From assembly GCA_003024175.1 (NCBI GenBank), contig MDYQ01000016.1, positions 210,813 through 274,812 of the forward strand: DNA of 64,000 nucleotides, written 5' to 3'. The position numbers and the translations under genes were made by a program. The stretch comes from Planoprotostelium fungivorum. Its lineage: Eukaryota > Evosea > Variosea > Cavosteliida > Cavosteliaceae. The notes under the pieces were generated by a model. The model had not been told where the DNA came from. It saw nothing but the letters and a program-made list of their open reading frames with translations, and searched no databases. Below, in pieces: positions 31,892 to 44,187 of this stretch; within the stretch, counting starts at the first letter, position 1; every line of letters starts with the position of its first letter.

Positions 31892-33411
31892 TTATTCTGG
31901 AAAATAAGGGTAGACTTGGTAGTCTTCATAGACGGCCATGCCCGTGTCATCGTAATGAAGTGGACCGAAACAATTATCACAGAAGTAACAAGGGTTTTCT
32001 GGTGCCAATCTATCGTTGATGGTGATGACTCTGTTCGCTGGTCAACGATCGTCGCATGGGATGTGGAATAGAGCTCACTTTGCAAAGTGGATCTCGCAGA
32101 TGCTGCACTTGTGTTTCTTCACTTTGTTTTGGAACATCTGAATGGGGTATCGGTTCCGATCCTGCTCATCTTGCTCATGAGCTGCCCTTCACAAAAGTCA
32201 GGGGCGAAGAATAAAGAACATGAAATAATGATATAAATATATCTGTGATTGTCTTCTCACCTCAGGCACGTGAAAACAACATTGTGGGTGCAGTCACCCT
32301 GATGCATGTAATGATAAGGTGCTCCCACTCGTATGGACAGATCTCTGAACAACGTGTGTTCCATCATCTTCGTGTTGTAATGGTTTAGCCCCGGCTGAGC
32401 GTAACGAGGAACTTTTCCCTCTTCTTCGGTCATCACCCAATCGATGATCTCGCTGCAACATGGTCAATCATCATCACGATTGAGAACATCTTCATGATGA
32501 AGGAACGTAGGACAACTCACTTGCTGTATGCCTTCGCTCTAAGATCTCGCATGTCGTTATAGAAGGTGTTCTCTATGAAGAAATAGCCCGAAGGTGTGTC
32601 TGGTCCCTCATACATTCGGTCGATGTGACAGTTGAGTTTGTCTCTCAGTTCAGTGAGACACTGTGAGCCCAGCACGCGAAATTCTTGCAGTTTGTACCCC
32701 TTCTTGTGATAGAAGGAGACATCCAAGATGATCTGGCGACGGTGGTGAGATGATGATGTGATGAAGGGGGAGAAGACTCACTTCCTTGGAGTCGATGAGG
32801 GTGGGTAGGGTGTCTTCTGGAGGTTGGTTATACTGTAGAATGTTTAGAGGGTTTGCATCGTGGTGGGACATCTTCACCTTCGGTACATTGAGATAATTCA
32901 CCGTTTTGATTCCTTTTCTGAGTGGTTCATCGCGGTATTGTCTGTACAGATGAGCTTTAAGATCGTGTTTCAGATCACCTGAGTGAAATGAGATGTGATT
33001 CTGCTGCTTTCCTAAACTGTTCGGTGAGTTTTTCCTTTCGTTCATTCTCTTCCTCTAATTCGGTCGCCTTGATCGCATCTGTTTCCTGAACAATCGTCAC
33101 GACTAGACATTGGATCGGCTCACCAGACTCCTCTTGATCCTCGCTTTCACTTTCTCTTCCCTCGTTCGGATTCTCAGATCTTCCACACTGAGATTTTCGA
33201 TCAATCATCACACAAGAAACAAGTCGCACCTGAGATCAGCAGGACTTAAAGTTTCCTCAAGAGAGAAGTCATCAGCTGCTGAGATCTCATCTAATGGCTG
33301 AGAGAAAAAGCTTAAGAAATGAGCGACGGAGAAGACCCCTGATGTGGCAGGATCTCTCGCCTTTGCGATCTCCGCCCTATGAGCGTCTAAATCATCTGCA
33401 TAACTTCCCAT
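31892..33411 (-). CDS. SNAPC3: SNAPC3, snRNA-activating protein complex subunit 3
   Basis: The C-terminal exons are diagnostic: RVGAPYHYMHQGDCTHNVVF, KHKCSICEIHFAK, then LAPENPCYFCDNCFGPLHYD and VYEDYQVYPYFPE, which follow the zinc-binding C-terminus of SNAPC3. Upstream exons give LDVSFYHKKGYKLQEFRVLG, GYFFIENTFYNDMRDLRAKA and EIIDWVMTEEEGK. The N-terminus MGSYADDLDAHRAEIAKARD is divergent, as usual for the family. The complex binds the proximal sequence element of snRNA promoters, for both RNA polymerases II and III. About eight short introns. It is followed by RMDN and NASP on the same strand, without functional link. Confidence 0.9.
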
Positions 33412-33609
33412 CCTACAGATCTGATCGTGCTCCGCCCCATAATACGATTGTAAATGGCTGTAATGAATTTAATTCGATTATCACCAACCATGATGATGCA
33501 ACAGCTGATATACTCTATCATCTAGTCAGCTCGATTACTACTGGCTCTATCCTTCTATGTACAGAAGAGGGCGTAACATTCAACACCCTTCCACATCATG
33601 ATGTATATT

Positions 33610-34445
33610 TTACAATCTCTGCAGTTTGACTTTGATCTCGTTTTGCGTCTTCACGTCTGCCTCAGATGCTGGCGTCATAGTGAGCGCATTCTCATACCAC
33701 TCTCTCGCTTTCTCTGTGTTCCTCAGCTGCATGTAAGCTTCTGCTGTCCAGAAAGAGTTGGGCACGCTAGGGAAGAGCTCGCCTGCCTTCAGAAAGTACT
33801 GTAGACTCTCTTCGAAGGAAGATGTGGGAGGTGTGGCGAATAATGCAGATGCAACCTGTGGACGTCGATCAGCCGATGAAATGATGGTGTGCATACCTTT
33901 CTCTCCACCCAACTGACGTTGGATACGCTGTAACACCAGCGACCCAGCAAGTGGAAACTGCTGGCATCTTTGGGATTCAACTCTGTCGCTTTCACTGCGT
34001 GCTCCTGCATTACGTCACTCTAAGACGATCGAAAAACCGATGTGATCTTTTCACCTTGATCTTGAAGGCGTTAGAGATTTTGTCTTTCGTCGATTGGTAC
34101 TCTGCGAGACTGGACAGCATGATGGCATACCACTTGTGACCTCCCCACTCTTCAGGAAACTTTTGAAGTAGAAGAGTGGCTTGTTCTAATCCCTTCTCGT
34201 AGAGCGACTGTCTAAACGGTTTATCATCCGGTTTCGTGTCACCCAGATCGTACAGAGTTCGAATGTATCTGAGCATGAGTCAGCGTTGACAGAGTCGTCT
34301 ATTGTCTTCACCTCCAAAAGATCTCAGGATGGTCGGGGTACTCCTGATGGGCTGCAGCCAGATACTCTACACTCTCATTGATGGTGGCAGGCTGTGCTTG
34401 ATATAATTCTTCAGCTCGAGCTAAGACTTGGGCTTCTGATTCCAT
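33610..34445 (-). CDS. Regulator of microtubule dynamics (RMDN/FAM82) family protein
   Basis: Start MESEAQVLARAEELYQAQPA. A TPR-like array follows: YIRTLYDLGDTKPDDKPFRQ, GGHKWYAIMLSSLAEYQSTK, EHAVKATELNPKDASSFHLL, GRWCYSVSNVSWVERK, LFATPPTSSFEESLQYFLKA. The HKWYAI and HLLGRWCY...WVER blocks are the RMDN1-3 signature. RMDN proteins associate with spindle microtubules or with ER-mitochondria contacts in animals. The N-terminal membrane anchor of RMDN2/3 is absent here, so this is the short RMDN1-like form of about 240 residues. Four short introns. Confidence 0.85.
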
Positions 34446-34753
34446 GTTGTGATGTGTCTGCCTGTCGGCGATTTTTGTGAATCAAATCACAAGAAATATC
34501 CGGTATTGAACATCTAGTCACGTGGTCACCTGTAGAGGTGCATGCCTCTTGAAGCCGTCCATCACTGCGTATTGTTGTCATGTCTTTCGAATCATCTCAC
34601 TGAGATCATCTCTTGACTTTCACATCGCATTCAGCCAATGGTCTGGTTTCATTTGTAACCACACGATTCACATCTTCAATCATCTCCCATCACGTCTTAG
34701 ACATCCAATCTCTCCAACGTACGACATCTCAGCTTCTCCACACCATCTCATCT

Positions 34754-36321
34754 TCATTCATTACTCTTTGTCTTCTTCTCCGCAGGCGTCTCTGCCTCTC
34801 CCTCGGCCTTCCTCTTCGTTGCCGCGGGGTTCGCATGCGCCATGCGAGGTGCACCTCTTGCACCTCTTCCAAAGACGCCCAAGTCCTTCACGGGAGAGGA
34901 CGTAGAGAGTGGCTTCTGGAAGCCCGATGAGAAACCGTCTAATTCTCCCTTCACGTCCACTTTGGGTCCGATGGACTCTTGATGCTGTGCATCTGTCAGT
35001 CGAGATGTTGGATATCATGATAATCGTGATGGTGATTCCAATGAGGCGATGATGTGAATGAGATGGATAATATCCTCGATGTGATCGTGATGTGATGGAC
35101 GATGTCACTGATGATGTCCATGTCCAACGATCACCTTCTCCTCCATCTCCTGTCTGACCGACTCGAGGTCATCGTACGATGCCGGATCGTCCTCACGCTT
35201 CATTCCTTTGAGAACCTCCTCTCTTCAGCTTCCCCACACGATCACCTCTACTTCACCTGAGCCAGAACATCCTGAGCTATACCAAAGTGCGTCGATGCAT
35301 CGTTGGGCCTCTCTAGATATTGGTAAGAGATACCCACCATGGCCTCTAATTCGGCGACGAATCTCATGTTCGGCTTCTCTGCGGAGGGTGTGAGGAGTGG
35401 CGCGTTGTAGTCTCACCCGTTTGGAGCTGAACGGCGACGGCACCCTGGAAGTCCTCCACGGCTCTCTCCATGTCGTCTAATTCCATAGCCGTCTGTTCAT
35501 CATGAGATGATGTTCTTGATGATGTTCGTGATCATGAACAGGTTGAGATGGAGAATACACCTGACCGGTGTAGTATAGAATTCGGCAGAGAAGTTCCTTG
35601 GGGCCATTCTTCTGGAGAGGTTTCAGTACGATGAGACAGCTTCAAGTAATATATAAGCGTATCACCTGCTCAACGATAGCACGGGCAGTTTCGAGGTGCT
35701 CCCATGCAGCGTGGAGGTTCGAGGCGACATCGGCAGAAGCCTCTTCTTCTTCATCATCATCCTGAATGGATGTCAGATGATGTATTACATGTGAGATGGA
35801 ACAACTCACGTCGGAGACAGTCTCATCGATGACCTTTCCTTTCGCCTTCGACATGATGGATGCCTCCACTGAACAATCCATCAGATTCAAAGTAGATGAT
35901 GAGACACTGAAGAGACACTCACTCTGTTGGGCTTTTGCCTTTAAGGATTTGTTCATGGCCTTCTGGACGATCAATCCACCCAGTTCATTGAAGCATTTTT
36001 GAGAGTACAAGAGGAGGGTTCTTCCATAGTCCAACAATGGCTCGGCCATCCTGCGATGTGGACGTCAGATCGCACGTCCACAGACATCTCATTCTCACTC
36101 CAGACTGTCTTCATCAGCTTCGACTGCATCTACGATCAATGCATAGCAGTTGGTCGCTTCTTCATAATTTCCCTCTGATTCGCACTGCTTGGCTCTCGCC
36201 CGAGTCTCTTCCACGTTGATCTGGATTTCCTCCTCTTCACCGCTGACAACCTCTGATCGACGTGATCAGTGAATTCTGACGGTATTGAGATTGACCCACC
36301 TGTCTCTTCTTCTTTACTCAT
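34754..36321 (-). CDS. NASP: NASP/Hif1-like SHNi-TPR histone chaperone
   Basis: The N-terminus MSKEEETG joins VEETRARAKQCESEGNYEEA and MAEPLLDYGRTLLLYSQKCF, the first TPR pair. An acidic insert follows (DDDEEEEASADVASN) before NLHAAWEHLETARAI, the interrupted TPR typical of SHNi-TPR proteins. Later exons give FVAELEAMVGISYQYLERPN, KGMKREDDPASYDDLESVRQ and VDVKGELDGFSSGFQKP. The C-terminus is a basic nuclear signal (KRKAEGEAETPAEKKTK). NASP binds H1 and H3-H4 and supplies histones for chromatin assembly. About eight introns; one carries CGTTGTAG. An upstream in-frame ATG at 36333 is an alternative start. Confidence 0.88.
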
Positions 36322-36598
36322 GTGGATGTTCAATGATGTTGCAGAGGATCTTTGAATTGTTTTTTCCCGCCCAGCGATTTATGCCAACGAACTACAACGG
36401 TCGTGACTGATCCCTGGCTCGCTGGAGACACGATGATATGGAAGTGTTCATACATAGACAAAGAGAAGGGTGCTGCTTCCTGTACGTCTCCCACTGAGAT
36501 GATATAGAACCATCGCGTTGAAAATTGGGCGATAAAACTCCGCTTACGTAGAGAGTTTTCCTTCACATCGTTTGTAAAACCGAAGGACATCAGAGAAC

Positions 36599-38564
36599 AT
36601 GACTCGCACGAGGACCTTCGTCGTAGGATGCGGATTAACCAAGTGAAGCGATCGATCGTTGGAGTAGGGTTTCTGAAATGTGTAACAGATTCGAGAGGGC
36701 GGGTAGCAGTCGTGATTGGCACGAACTAACCGAAGAGGCTCTTCAGACTTGCATGAAAGATGCCAACGTCGACTTCATGCAACATGTCGATGCGGCGGTA
36801 GTCGGCTACTGCTACGGCGAGCCCACTTGTGGACAGAGAGCCATCTATTCTCTGGGTCACAAGGTACGTTGAAGATTCTCCCCCCTCTCATCATTCAATC
36901 CATTCCACTACATCGACACCTGTGGTTGACAAAATCGTCGTAGGGAATACCGGTTTTCAATACGAACAACAATTGTTCCACGGGTTCCAGCGCCATCTTT
37001 CTAGCTCGAACTCTCATCGAGGCCGGCTCTCATCAGTGTGTCATCGCCCTCGGTGATTCTATTTCCATCTCTTCCACGGCTCACCCCTCTCAGGTTTCGA
37101 AAAGATGCAGAGGCATCTGTCTTCCGTCTACACCGATCGAGTGAGATCCACAATGGTCACTGTATCATCATCATATCGTCCTTCCATCATCGACTCAAAT
37201 GTTTATAGGGATGGTCCAGCCCCCTGCAAAAGCATTACGATCACCTCTACGATCAGACCACCATCGCCAGAGAACCCATCGCCAAGGGCATGAACGATTG
37301 GACATCCAACGTCGTCAAGATGTTTGGTGAAGCCGCGTTGGAGCATCAGAAGAAATACGGCACCAGGTGGGCCACCCATCTACAACCTGCCAATCTCGTT
37401 TCACCACACAATCCCGCCGCACCCGGCGATCGTTCATCTACAACGAGTCAGACGAAAATAGTCTCATCTACAAAGCGTCAAACTCACTCTCCCGCAGTGA
37501 CAGACACTTTGCCATGATCTCCCACAAGAATCACAGACACTCTGTGAATAACCCTTATTCAAAGAACAGAAAAGAATACACCCTGGAAGAGATCCAAGGC
37601 ACGGGAAAGCTGTGGGGTCCCCTCACCAGCGCCCAAGCGGCTCCAACAGGAGATGGAGCTGCTGCCGTCTTGATCGTCTCTCAAGATTTCTTAGAGGTGT
37701 GTAGAACATGTTCGAAAATGTAAATTCTGAAAAAAGAAAAAGAAAAATCCTCATCTACAACGGAATGCGGTGGAGATCATCGCGCAGGAGATGATGACGG
37801 ACACGGCCACGAGCTTCGATCGTGAGAAGAGGAGTATGATCTCTATGTGTGGCACAGACATGACCAGGGAGGCAGCGAAGAAGTTGTACAAGGCTTCGGG
37901 GCTGAGACCTCGCGACGTAGACGTTCTCGAGGTGATTTACGTCTCTCTTTTTGTTCATCATCGTCAAAGATCATGATGATGATGGTGTTCACGATGATGA
38001 TCATGATGATCATTTTGATGACTCTTCATCAGGTGCACGACTGCTTTTCTTCGAACGAACTCATGGTCATGGAAGCACTTGGCCTCTGCGAGGTGAAATC
38101 CACACTCTCCCTCTTCTCACCGATCGCAGGAGGGAAGAGGAGGCGATCTCGTCGAGAAAGGTCGATGGATCACGAACGCCGGAGGGGGCAACCACTTTCT
38201 GGTGGGAGATCGTTGGGTAGTCAATCCCAGTGGAGGACTGGAGAGCAAAGGACATCCCATCTCTGCGACAGGTCACACTTGATCATCATCACCGTCAACA
38301 CCATCATCATATCATCATCATCATATCATCATCACCTTCACGATCGACATGAGTCATCATATAGATCACGTCCATGACGATCATCATGAAGACTCATGGA
38401 ATGCAGGTGTCGCTCAGTGCATCGAACTGTGCTGGCAGCTGAGAGGGGAGGCCGGAAAGAGACAAGTAGGAGGGGCCAGGGTCGCTCTACAACACAATTT
38501 GGGATTGGGATCTGCCGTCGTCATCACTGCCTACAAGAGATACGAAACTAAAGCGAAATTGTGA
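36599..38564 (+). CDS. SCP2: Sterol carrier protein x thiolase (peroxisomal 3-ketoacyl-CoA thiolase), thiolase part only
   Basis: The start [15 protein letters not shown] is joined across an intron to [40 protein letters not shown] and [20 protein letters not shown] hold the active-site cysteine, and [54 protein letters not shown] and [20 protein letters not shown] follow SCPx very closely. The end is [20 protein letters not shown] then YETKAKL. The terminal AKL is a peroxisomal PTS1 signal. The C-terminal SCP2 lipid-transfer domain of animal SCPx is missing, so this is a thiolase-only form. Introns near 37970 and 38290 are ATGATC/CATCAT-rich, and three introns contain ATCTACAAC. Confidence 0.9.
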
Positions 38565-38637
38565 TTTTAAATGATTTTATTCTCTCATTCCAAGAAGAAT
38601 AGTTTAAAATCTTTTCTGTGGCGATTTATTGTTTTTT

Positions 38638-39665
38638 TCAAGCTTGAGGCAGGGCCGTCCTTCTACCATCGTAACCGTAGGTCACGTTTCCAACGGACCA
38701 ATCGGTCTGAAGAACTTGTGGCTCCGCGATATTGACACCATCCTCTCCAATTGTACATATTTGAACCTATCCTCCTCAGTCTCTCCATCACCGACATCAT
38801 GCGTCCAAAAGATAGAAGCACGATGAAGATCGTCATCTCACCCTGTAGTAAGCTCTAGCGTCACGGTAGAACAGGACGGTCAGACATTTCTCCAGCAGCT
38901 TCACGGCCTCTTCCTTCGTCAGGTCTGGTTTATAAGCGTTGCGAAGGAGTGGTCTCGCGATGTGATCTCCGAAACCCGTGGCAATGTGATCGTCTTGGTA
39001 ATGAGTTCCCAACAGATCGACGGAGCCCAAAAATCTGATGGACATTAGACAATGTCATACGAATGATGGTCTCACGATTCTCCGTTTCTGTAACCGGCGA
39101 CGACGATGTTGTTGTAGAGGGGGTCTTGCTTGTTTCTCCTCTGGTACATGACTCGACTGAGGTAGCTGAAGATAGACTTGGGGTCCATGGGTTGGAGGTT
39201 GTTGTCGGCAATGTGATTGTCGGTGCTGAAAATGAACATGAGACGAGATTCGAATGAAAGAAGTGTGACTCACACTACATCGTCTAACATTCTGGTGATG
39301 TATTGGAAGTCACTGTATTCACCAGAAGAACCGATGATGGTGTGCTCGTTGAGTTTGTGGATCCTTCTGATATCTCTGAAACGTGCCAAACTTCCATAAG
39401 ACAGCAAGGTATCTGCAGCAATAGCGACTCCTCCCTTGTATTTAACGGCCAACACTGATGTGCCCGTCACGATGGGATCTCTTCACATTATCAGTGATTT
39501 GCACTCTGGCATGTGTTTCAATATCTTTGATACTCACGTTGTCCTCGTGGAGGGGTCATTGGGTTTCGGCTCGTAAACAGTTCCTCCAAACTTGGAGTGG
39601 TCGAACCAAGAGTAACGACCGTCGTAGAGTGGCTTGTTCAAATCTAATCCGTAGCTGGAGTCCAT
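38638..39665 (-). CDS. PSMB4: 20S proteasome subunit beta type 4 (beta-7 of yeast)
   Basis: The start is [20 protein letters not shown]. The core [89 protein letters not shown], and [19 protein letters not shown] match PSMB4. The TGTS before the mature N-terminus shows the inactive beta-4 type, not a catalytic beta-1, -2 or -5. It ends [19 protein letters not shown]. It forms part of the beta ring of the proteasome core. Five short introns. Divergent from IWR1 with 163 bp between starts. Confidence 0.93.
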
Positions 39666-39828
39666 CGTTATGTTCAAAAACTAATGTCTTTGAAAGATGA
39701 TGAAGCAGCGTGGCAAATGTCATTGATGACGTGGATTTTCGTTTGCTCCTGTTTGAACTTTCTGAGAAGATATTTTCCCGCCTTTTTATTCCATTCCTGA
39801 TCACTGATTGATTGGGATTCGAAAGAAC

Positions 39829-41392
39829 ATGAGCCAACAGCGTCCCCCTTCCAATCAGAGGAAGGTTTTCGTGCCGAATGTCTCTTCCGCTCGAGCTCCA
39901 GGATCGAAACCAAAGATCGCTCAGGAGGTAGAGCCGCTGACGAAAGAAGAAGAAGAGAGGGAAGAGCCCCAGACGAAAACAATCAGTATTAAGAGAAAGA
40001 GAGACGATGAGATCAGAGATCTTTTCGGTGTGTTGACAATGTCTTTATGTTTCAATCATCTCGTACAAAGTATTCAAACCGTCGAAATGATTGATAGAAA
40101 AAAGTGGTGGATGAATCGAGAGATGCCAAGAAGCAGAAGAAAGAGTTCATGCAGATGATGGAGAAATTCTCCTCCCTCGATCCAAACATCCAGACTATGA
40201 TCGCCGAAGAAAAGAGCTCTAAAGGAAAGACGGGCGATATAACGAAGAAGCACTCGGGTTCGTCGAGATTCGACTTACGTCATCTGATGATTCTCAGAGT
40301 CCATCCGTCTGTTCAGATACTCTCATTCTATCGTGGACACTAACAGCATCAAACAGATTGAAAAGAGGAAACTGCATCAGGTGAGCTCACCAATCCAATT
40401 TTCAATCTGATCACATCCATCCCATATCATCTACATCATGCGTTCATTATTCGCGACTTTATCTCTCCACAGTTACATAACATAGAACGATTTCAATCGA
40501 TCTATCGCTGAATTCGAACAGATCGCATCCAAAACTGAGAGGAACAAACTCATCACCGAGAAGAGGAAAGAGTTGGAAGATTACGTCATCGATGTCTACC
40601 AAGAAGACAAGAGCACGTCGAAACAATCTGAAGTCTTCCAGAACAAGCAGAACTAGTGAGACGAGACGATCATCGTGCGATGATTGACGCAGTGATCAGC
40701 GTCAAGTTGGAATCCTTTGACGAAGATCTGATCAACGACGAAGACAAGGAGGAATATGATTCGGAAGATTCGAACGGTGAGATGTTGCCTCGAGTTGTTG
40801 TCAATCGATCATCGCCGATCGGCATCGACGTTGTCGATCATCATCCTCGCCATCACATCAATCACATCGACATCACATCAATCACATCGACATTACATCA
40901 CATCAACTTCACACTAATCCAACATCACATCATCACATCATCATGTCACTGATCTCTTTAGCAGATGAGAACCACTTGAGAAATGATTATCCAGAAGAAG
41001 AAGATTACGAGGAAGAAGTGGAGAGCGAATACGACTCTGAAGAAGAACCAGAGTACACAATAGAAGGTGCCATACAATACAGAAACGTGGATCCGTACGA
41101 AGCCAACCGAACTTTCGATCACGTGAGTCTATCGCATCATCATGATGATGATGGAAGTGTGATGATGGTGATAGGGTGTCCATCGTAGGAGGAGACAAGA
41201 TGATTCGGATGATGATGATTACCTGCAAGGTGATGTTGACATGATGATGAAAGAGTGACGAGAGGGACAGGTAGCGATGAAGAGTATTACGGGGAGGTGC
41301 TCGATGAAGAAGAGGAAGATGAGATGGAGACACCGGAGCAGAGACAGAAGAGGCTCTTGAGACAATTGAGATCACAGTATTCTTTACAATAA
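39829..41392 (+). CDS. IWR1: IWR1/SLC7A6OS-like RNA polymerase II import factor
   Basis: The N-terminus MSQQRPPSNQRKVFVPNVSS with KTISIKRKRDD is basic. Middle exons give KKQKKEFMQMMEKFSSLDPN and KELEDYVIDVYQED. The key part is the acidic Iwr1 motif: LESFDEDLINDEDKEEYDSE, DSN, then across an intron ADENHLRNDYPEEEDYEEE, i.e. the DSNxE...NDYPEEE signature. The last exon ends RLLRQLRSQYSLQ. IWR1 carries assembled RNA polymerase II into the nucleus in yeast. At least seven introns. One contains a perfect tandem 20-mer (40851-40890). Confidence 0.8.
40851..40890. repeat. Tandem 20-nt repeat in an IWR1 intron
   Basis: Two perfect copies of CATCACATCAATCACATCGA, followed by a degenerate third copy to about 40910 and further CATCACATC units up to the 3' splice site. 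It is another CATC-rich intron expansion of the type seen in the SCPx and Rap-GAP genes. Confidence 0.95.
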
Positions 41393-41464
41393 AGGAGAGT
41401 GTACATAGAGGATGGACGATGCACGACATGCACACGATTTGTGATGGAACATGGTGAAACCTCT

Positions 41465-41760
41465 TTATGGCTTCTTGAGAGTGACTTCGACGTTATCGTG
41501 AGCACCTTGAAGAAGCATTTGTCCCTGGAAATCGATGATTCCTCTCTTCTTGGCTGCCTTCATAGTACCGACGAGTGACTCCTGTTGATGTTCAGGATGT
41601 GGAAGAACACATTGCATCTCACCAGCTGCTGCTCCAAGACTTCATCCTTGAAAATCTTGATGAAAGTCGTTTTGTATGTTCCATCGGGCTGGGGATCGGC
41701 CATCCTCTTCATGGCGGTAACGAGAAGACTTATCTCGTGGGTCACGGTGTCGTCGTTCAT
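41465..41760 (-). CDS. ABRACL: Costars-family protein (ABRACL)
   Basis: Two exons encode about 82 residues: MNDDTVTHEISLLVTAMKRM, YKTTFIKIFKDEVLEQQL, then after a 50-nt intron ESLVGTMKAAKKRGIIDFQG and QMLLQGAHDNVEVTLKK. This is the whole Costars domain, as in animal ABRACL and Dictyostelium costars, which promote actin dynamics and cell motility. An in-frame ATG at 41811 would add 17 residues, but the shorter start matches the family. Divergent from HDAC3 with 111 bp between starts. Confidence 0.93.
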
Positions 41761-41871
41761 CTTCTCCAAATAAAATGCTGATCGAGATGTGATATCGTTT
41801 TTTAACGTCATTCATTTATTTAAATTCGAGAACAGAAGAGAGCAAAGGTGCAAGGTCGATAGGATATAGAC

Positions 41872-43933
41872 ATGACGAGCTCTACGAAGCGTCGTGTGTC
41901 CTACTTTTATAATCCTGAAGTGGGCAACTTCCATTTTGGACCTAATCATCCGATGAAGCCTCACCGTCTGTCGCTCACACACAATCTGATCCTCAATTAT
42001 GGACTCTACAAGAAGATGTCCGTCTATAAATCAAGAGAGGCCAATCTATACGATCTCAAACAGTTTCATTCAGAAGATTACATCGATTTCTTATCGAGGT
42101 GAGTCCATCCATTCAAATCCGCCCCTTTCAGTCACTCCATCATCTCACATGATTCACAAAGGGTCTCTCCGTCTACACTTCATCTGTGGCAAGAGGCATC
42201 ATTATCTCGATTCAACGTAGGAGATGACTGCCCCATCTTCGACGGTCTATACGATTTCTGTAAGATATACAGCGGCGGATCTATCGAGGCCGCCGCCAAG
42301 ATCAATGGAGACCTCGCCGACATCGCAGTCAATTGGAGTGGTGGTCTGCATCATGCCAGGTGATTCCTTTCGATATGAGATCACAAGACTCACGAGATGT
42401 AGAAAGGACGAAGCATCTGGTTTCTGTTTCATCAACGACATCGTCTTGGCCATCTTGGAGCTACTCAAGTGAGCCTCAGAACACTCTGAAGATGGAACTG
42501 AATGTCGATAGATATCATCCCAGAGTCCTCTACATAGACATCGACGTGCATCATGGAGATGCAGTTCAGGAGGCGTTTTACATCACCGATCGAGTCATGA
42601 CCGTATCTTTTCACAAATACGGAGATTCTTTCTTCCCGGGTAACGTTTCATCCAACCACCATCGATCATTTACCCCATCGACTTCATCGTCATACACATC
42701 ACGACGGACAGATCATTCTTCTCTCTCCCTCTATACATAGACGATGTTCACGTGACGTCATGTCACGTCTAATCATGATCATCTGATCTCATCTCGTCAC
42801 CAGGAACCGGAGAAGTGTCTGAAATCGGAGACAAGAAGGGAAAATATTACAGCGTCAACGTCCCCCTGCTCGATGGCATCGATGATCAGACTTACACGTC
42901 CATATTCAAGCCCGTCATACAAAAGACAATCGAATTCTATCGCCCCAGTGCCATCGTTCTGCAGTGTGGAGCAGATTCCCTCGCTTGTGATCGGCTCGGT
43001 TGTTTCAATCTATCCATCAAAGGTGAAGAGTGAAGATCTCGTATATGTCACTCATTCGTACATTCATACATGTGATTCATACAATGAATTGTCTCTTCTA
43101 TTTCATTCTCCTCCATTCGTACATTTATGTCTCAACTTACATCTATCTCTTTCATCTATGCACAGAATCGATATAGAACACATAGAAATCGATATCGATT
43201 CCATCTTCTCATTCATCATGAATGGCAACACGATGAGTCATCACCTTCTCATCCTCTCAGGCCACGGTGAATGCGTATCCTACGTCAAGTCTTTCGGCTT
43301 ACCCACGCTCGTGCTGGGTGGAGGTGGTTACACGGTGAAGAACGTCGCCAGATGCTGGACTTACGAGACTTCTCTATTGCTGGACACCGACATATCCAAC
43401 GATTTACCCTTCAACGATTATTTCGAGTACTTTGGGCCAGATTTTCAGCTTCACCCGGACATTGTGGCCAGATTTGACAATCAGAACAGTAAGCAGTACG
43501 TGGACGACATCAAGGTGGGATCTTCATCACTCGATCACCGACACATTGTGTTCATCGCATCATGAACATGACGTCGAATGTCCATATTCTTCGTGGACGT
43601 GATCATCACATCGAGATGATGAACATGGAGTCGAACGCGATCGTGATGGATGACACGGACACAGATGAGAGTGTTAGAGAACCTCAGAAGTCTACAACAC
43701 GCACCCAGCGTCCAAATGGACAGGCTACCCCCCGATCTCTCCTACTTTGAACTCCAGCAGGAACAGGTGACACCGTCATGCATCACGATGCAACACCAAC
43801 ATCATCATCGCTGACCTCTTAATAGGAAGACGAGGAAGAAGAAGAGAAGATCGACGTCCGAATCATCTCTGGGGCTAAAACCGATGATAGAGAATACTAC
43901 GAGGATGAATTCGACAACGACAGAGACACATGA
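41872..43933 (+). CDS. HDAC3: Class I histone deacetylase, HDAC3-like
   Basis: The start [20 protein letters not shown] then [20 protein letters not shown] is the class I N-terminus. [30 protein letters not shown] (catalytic His pair), [38 protein letters not shown] (zinc Asp and His), and [20 protein letters not shown] follow. [40 protein letters not shown] (GGGGY active-site loop), and a tail with [20 protein letters not shown] complete it. The C-terminal part resembles HDAC3 more than HDAC1/2. It removes acetyl groups from histone lysines in co-repressor complexes. About eight introns, several with CATCATG blocks. The exon after 43016 is short and its edges are tentative. Confidence 0.92.
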
Positions 43934-44187
43934 GAGAAGATGATGCATGAGTTCTATATGGCTGCGTGAAGCTGTTGCCTCCATCGGGAGAAGATTGTTC
44001 GAGAGAATAGATTCTGTATCGAGACTTCACTTTCATGTGTCCTTGTTTTAGAGAATGATCTTCGCATGTTGCACGTGCGGTGTGTCGATCGATGGAGAGA
44101 CAACGTCTTTAGAATGTGCGTGAAATGGATAGAGCAGAACAGTTGTAGTTGTCCACCACTCACATCATCCACCCAAATATAGCATGC

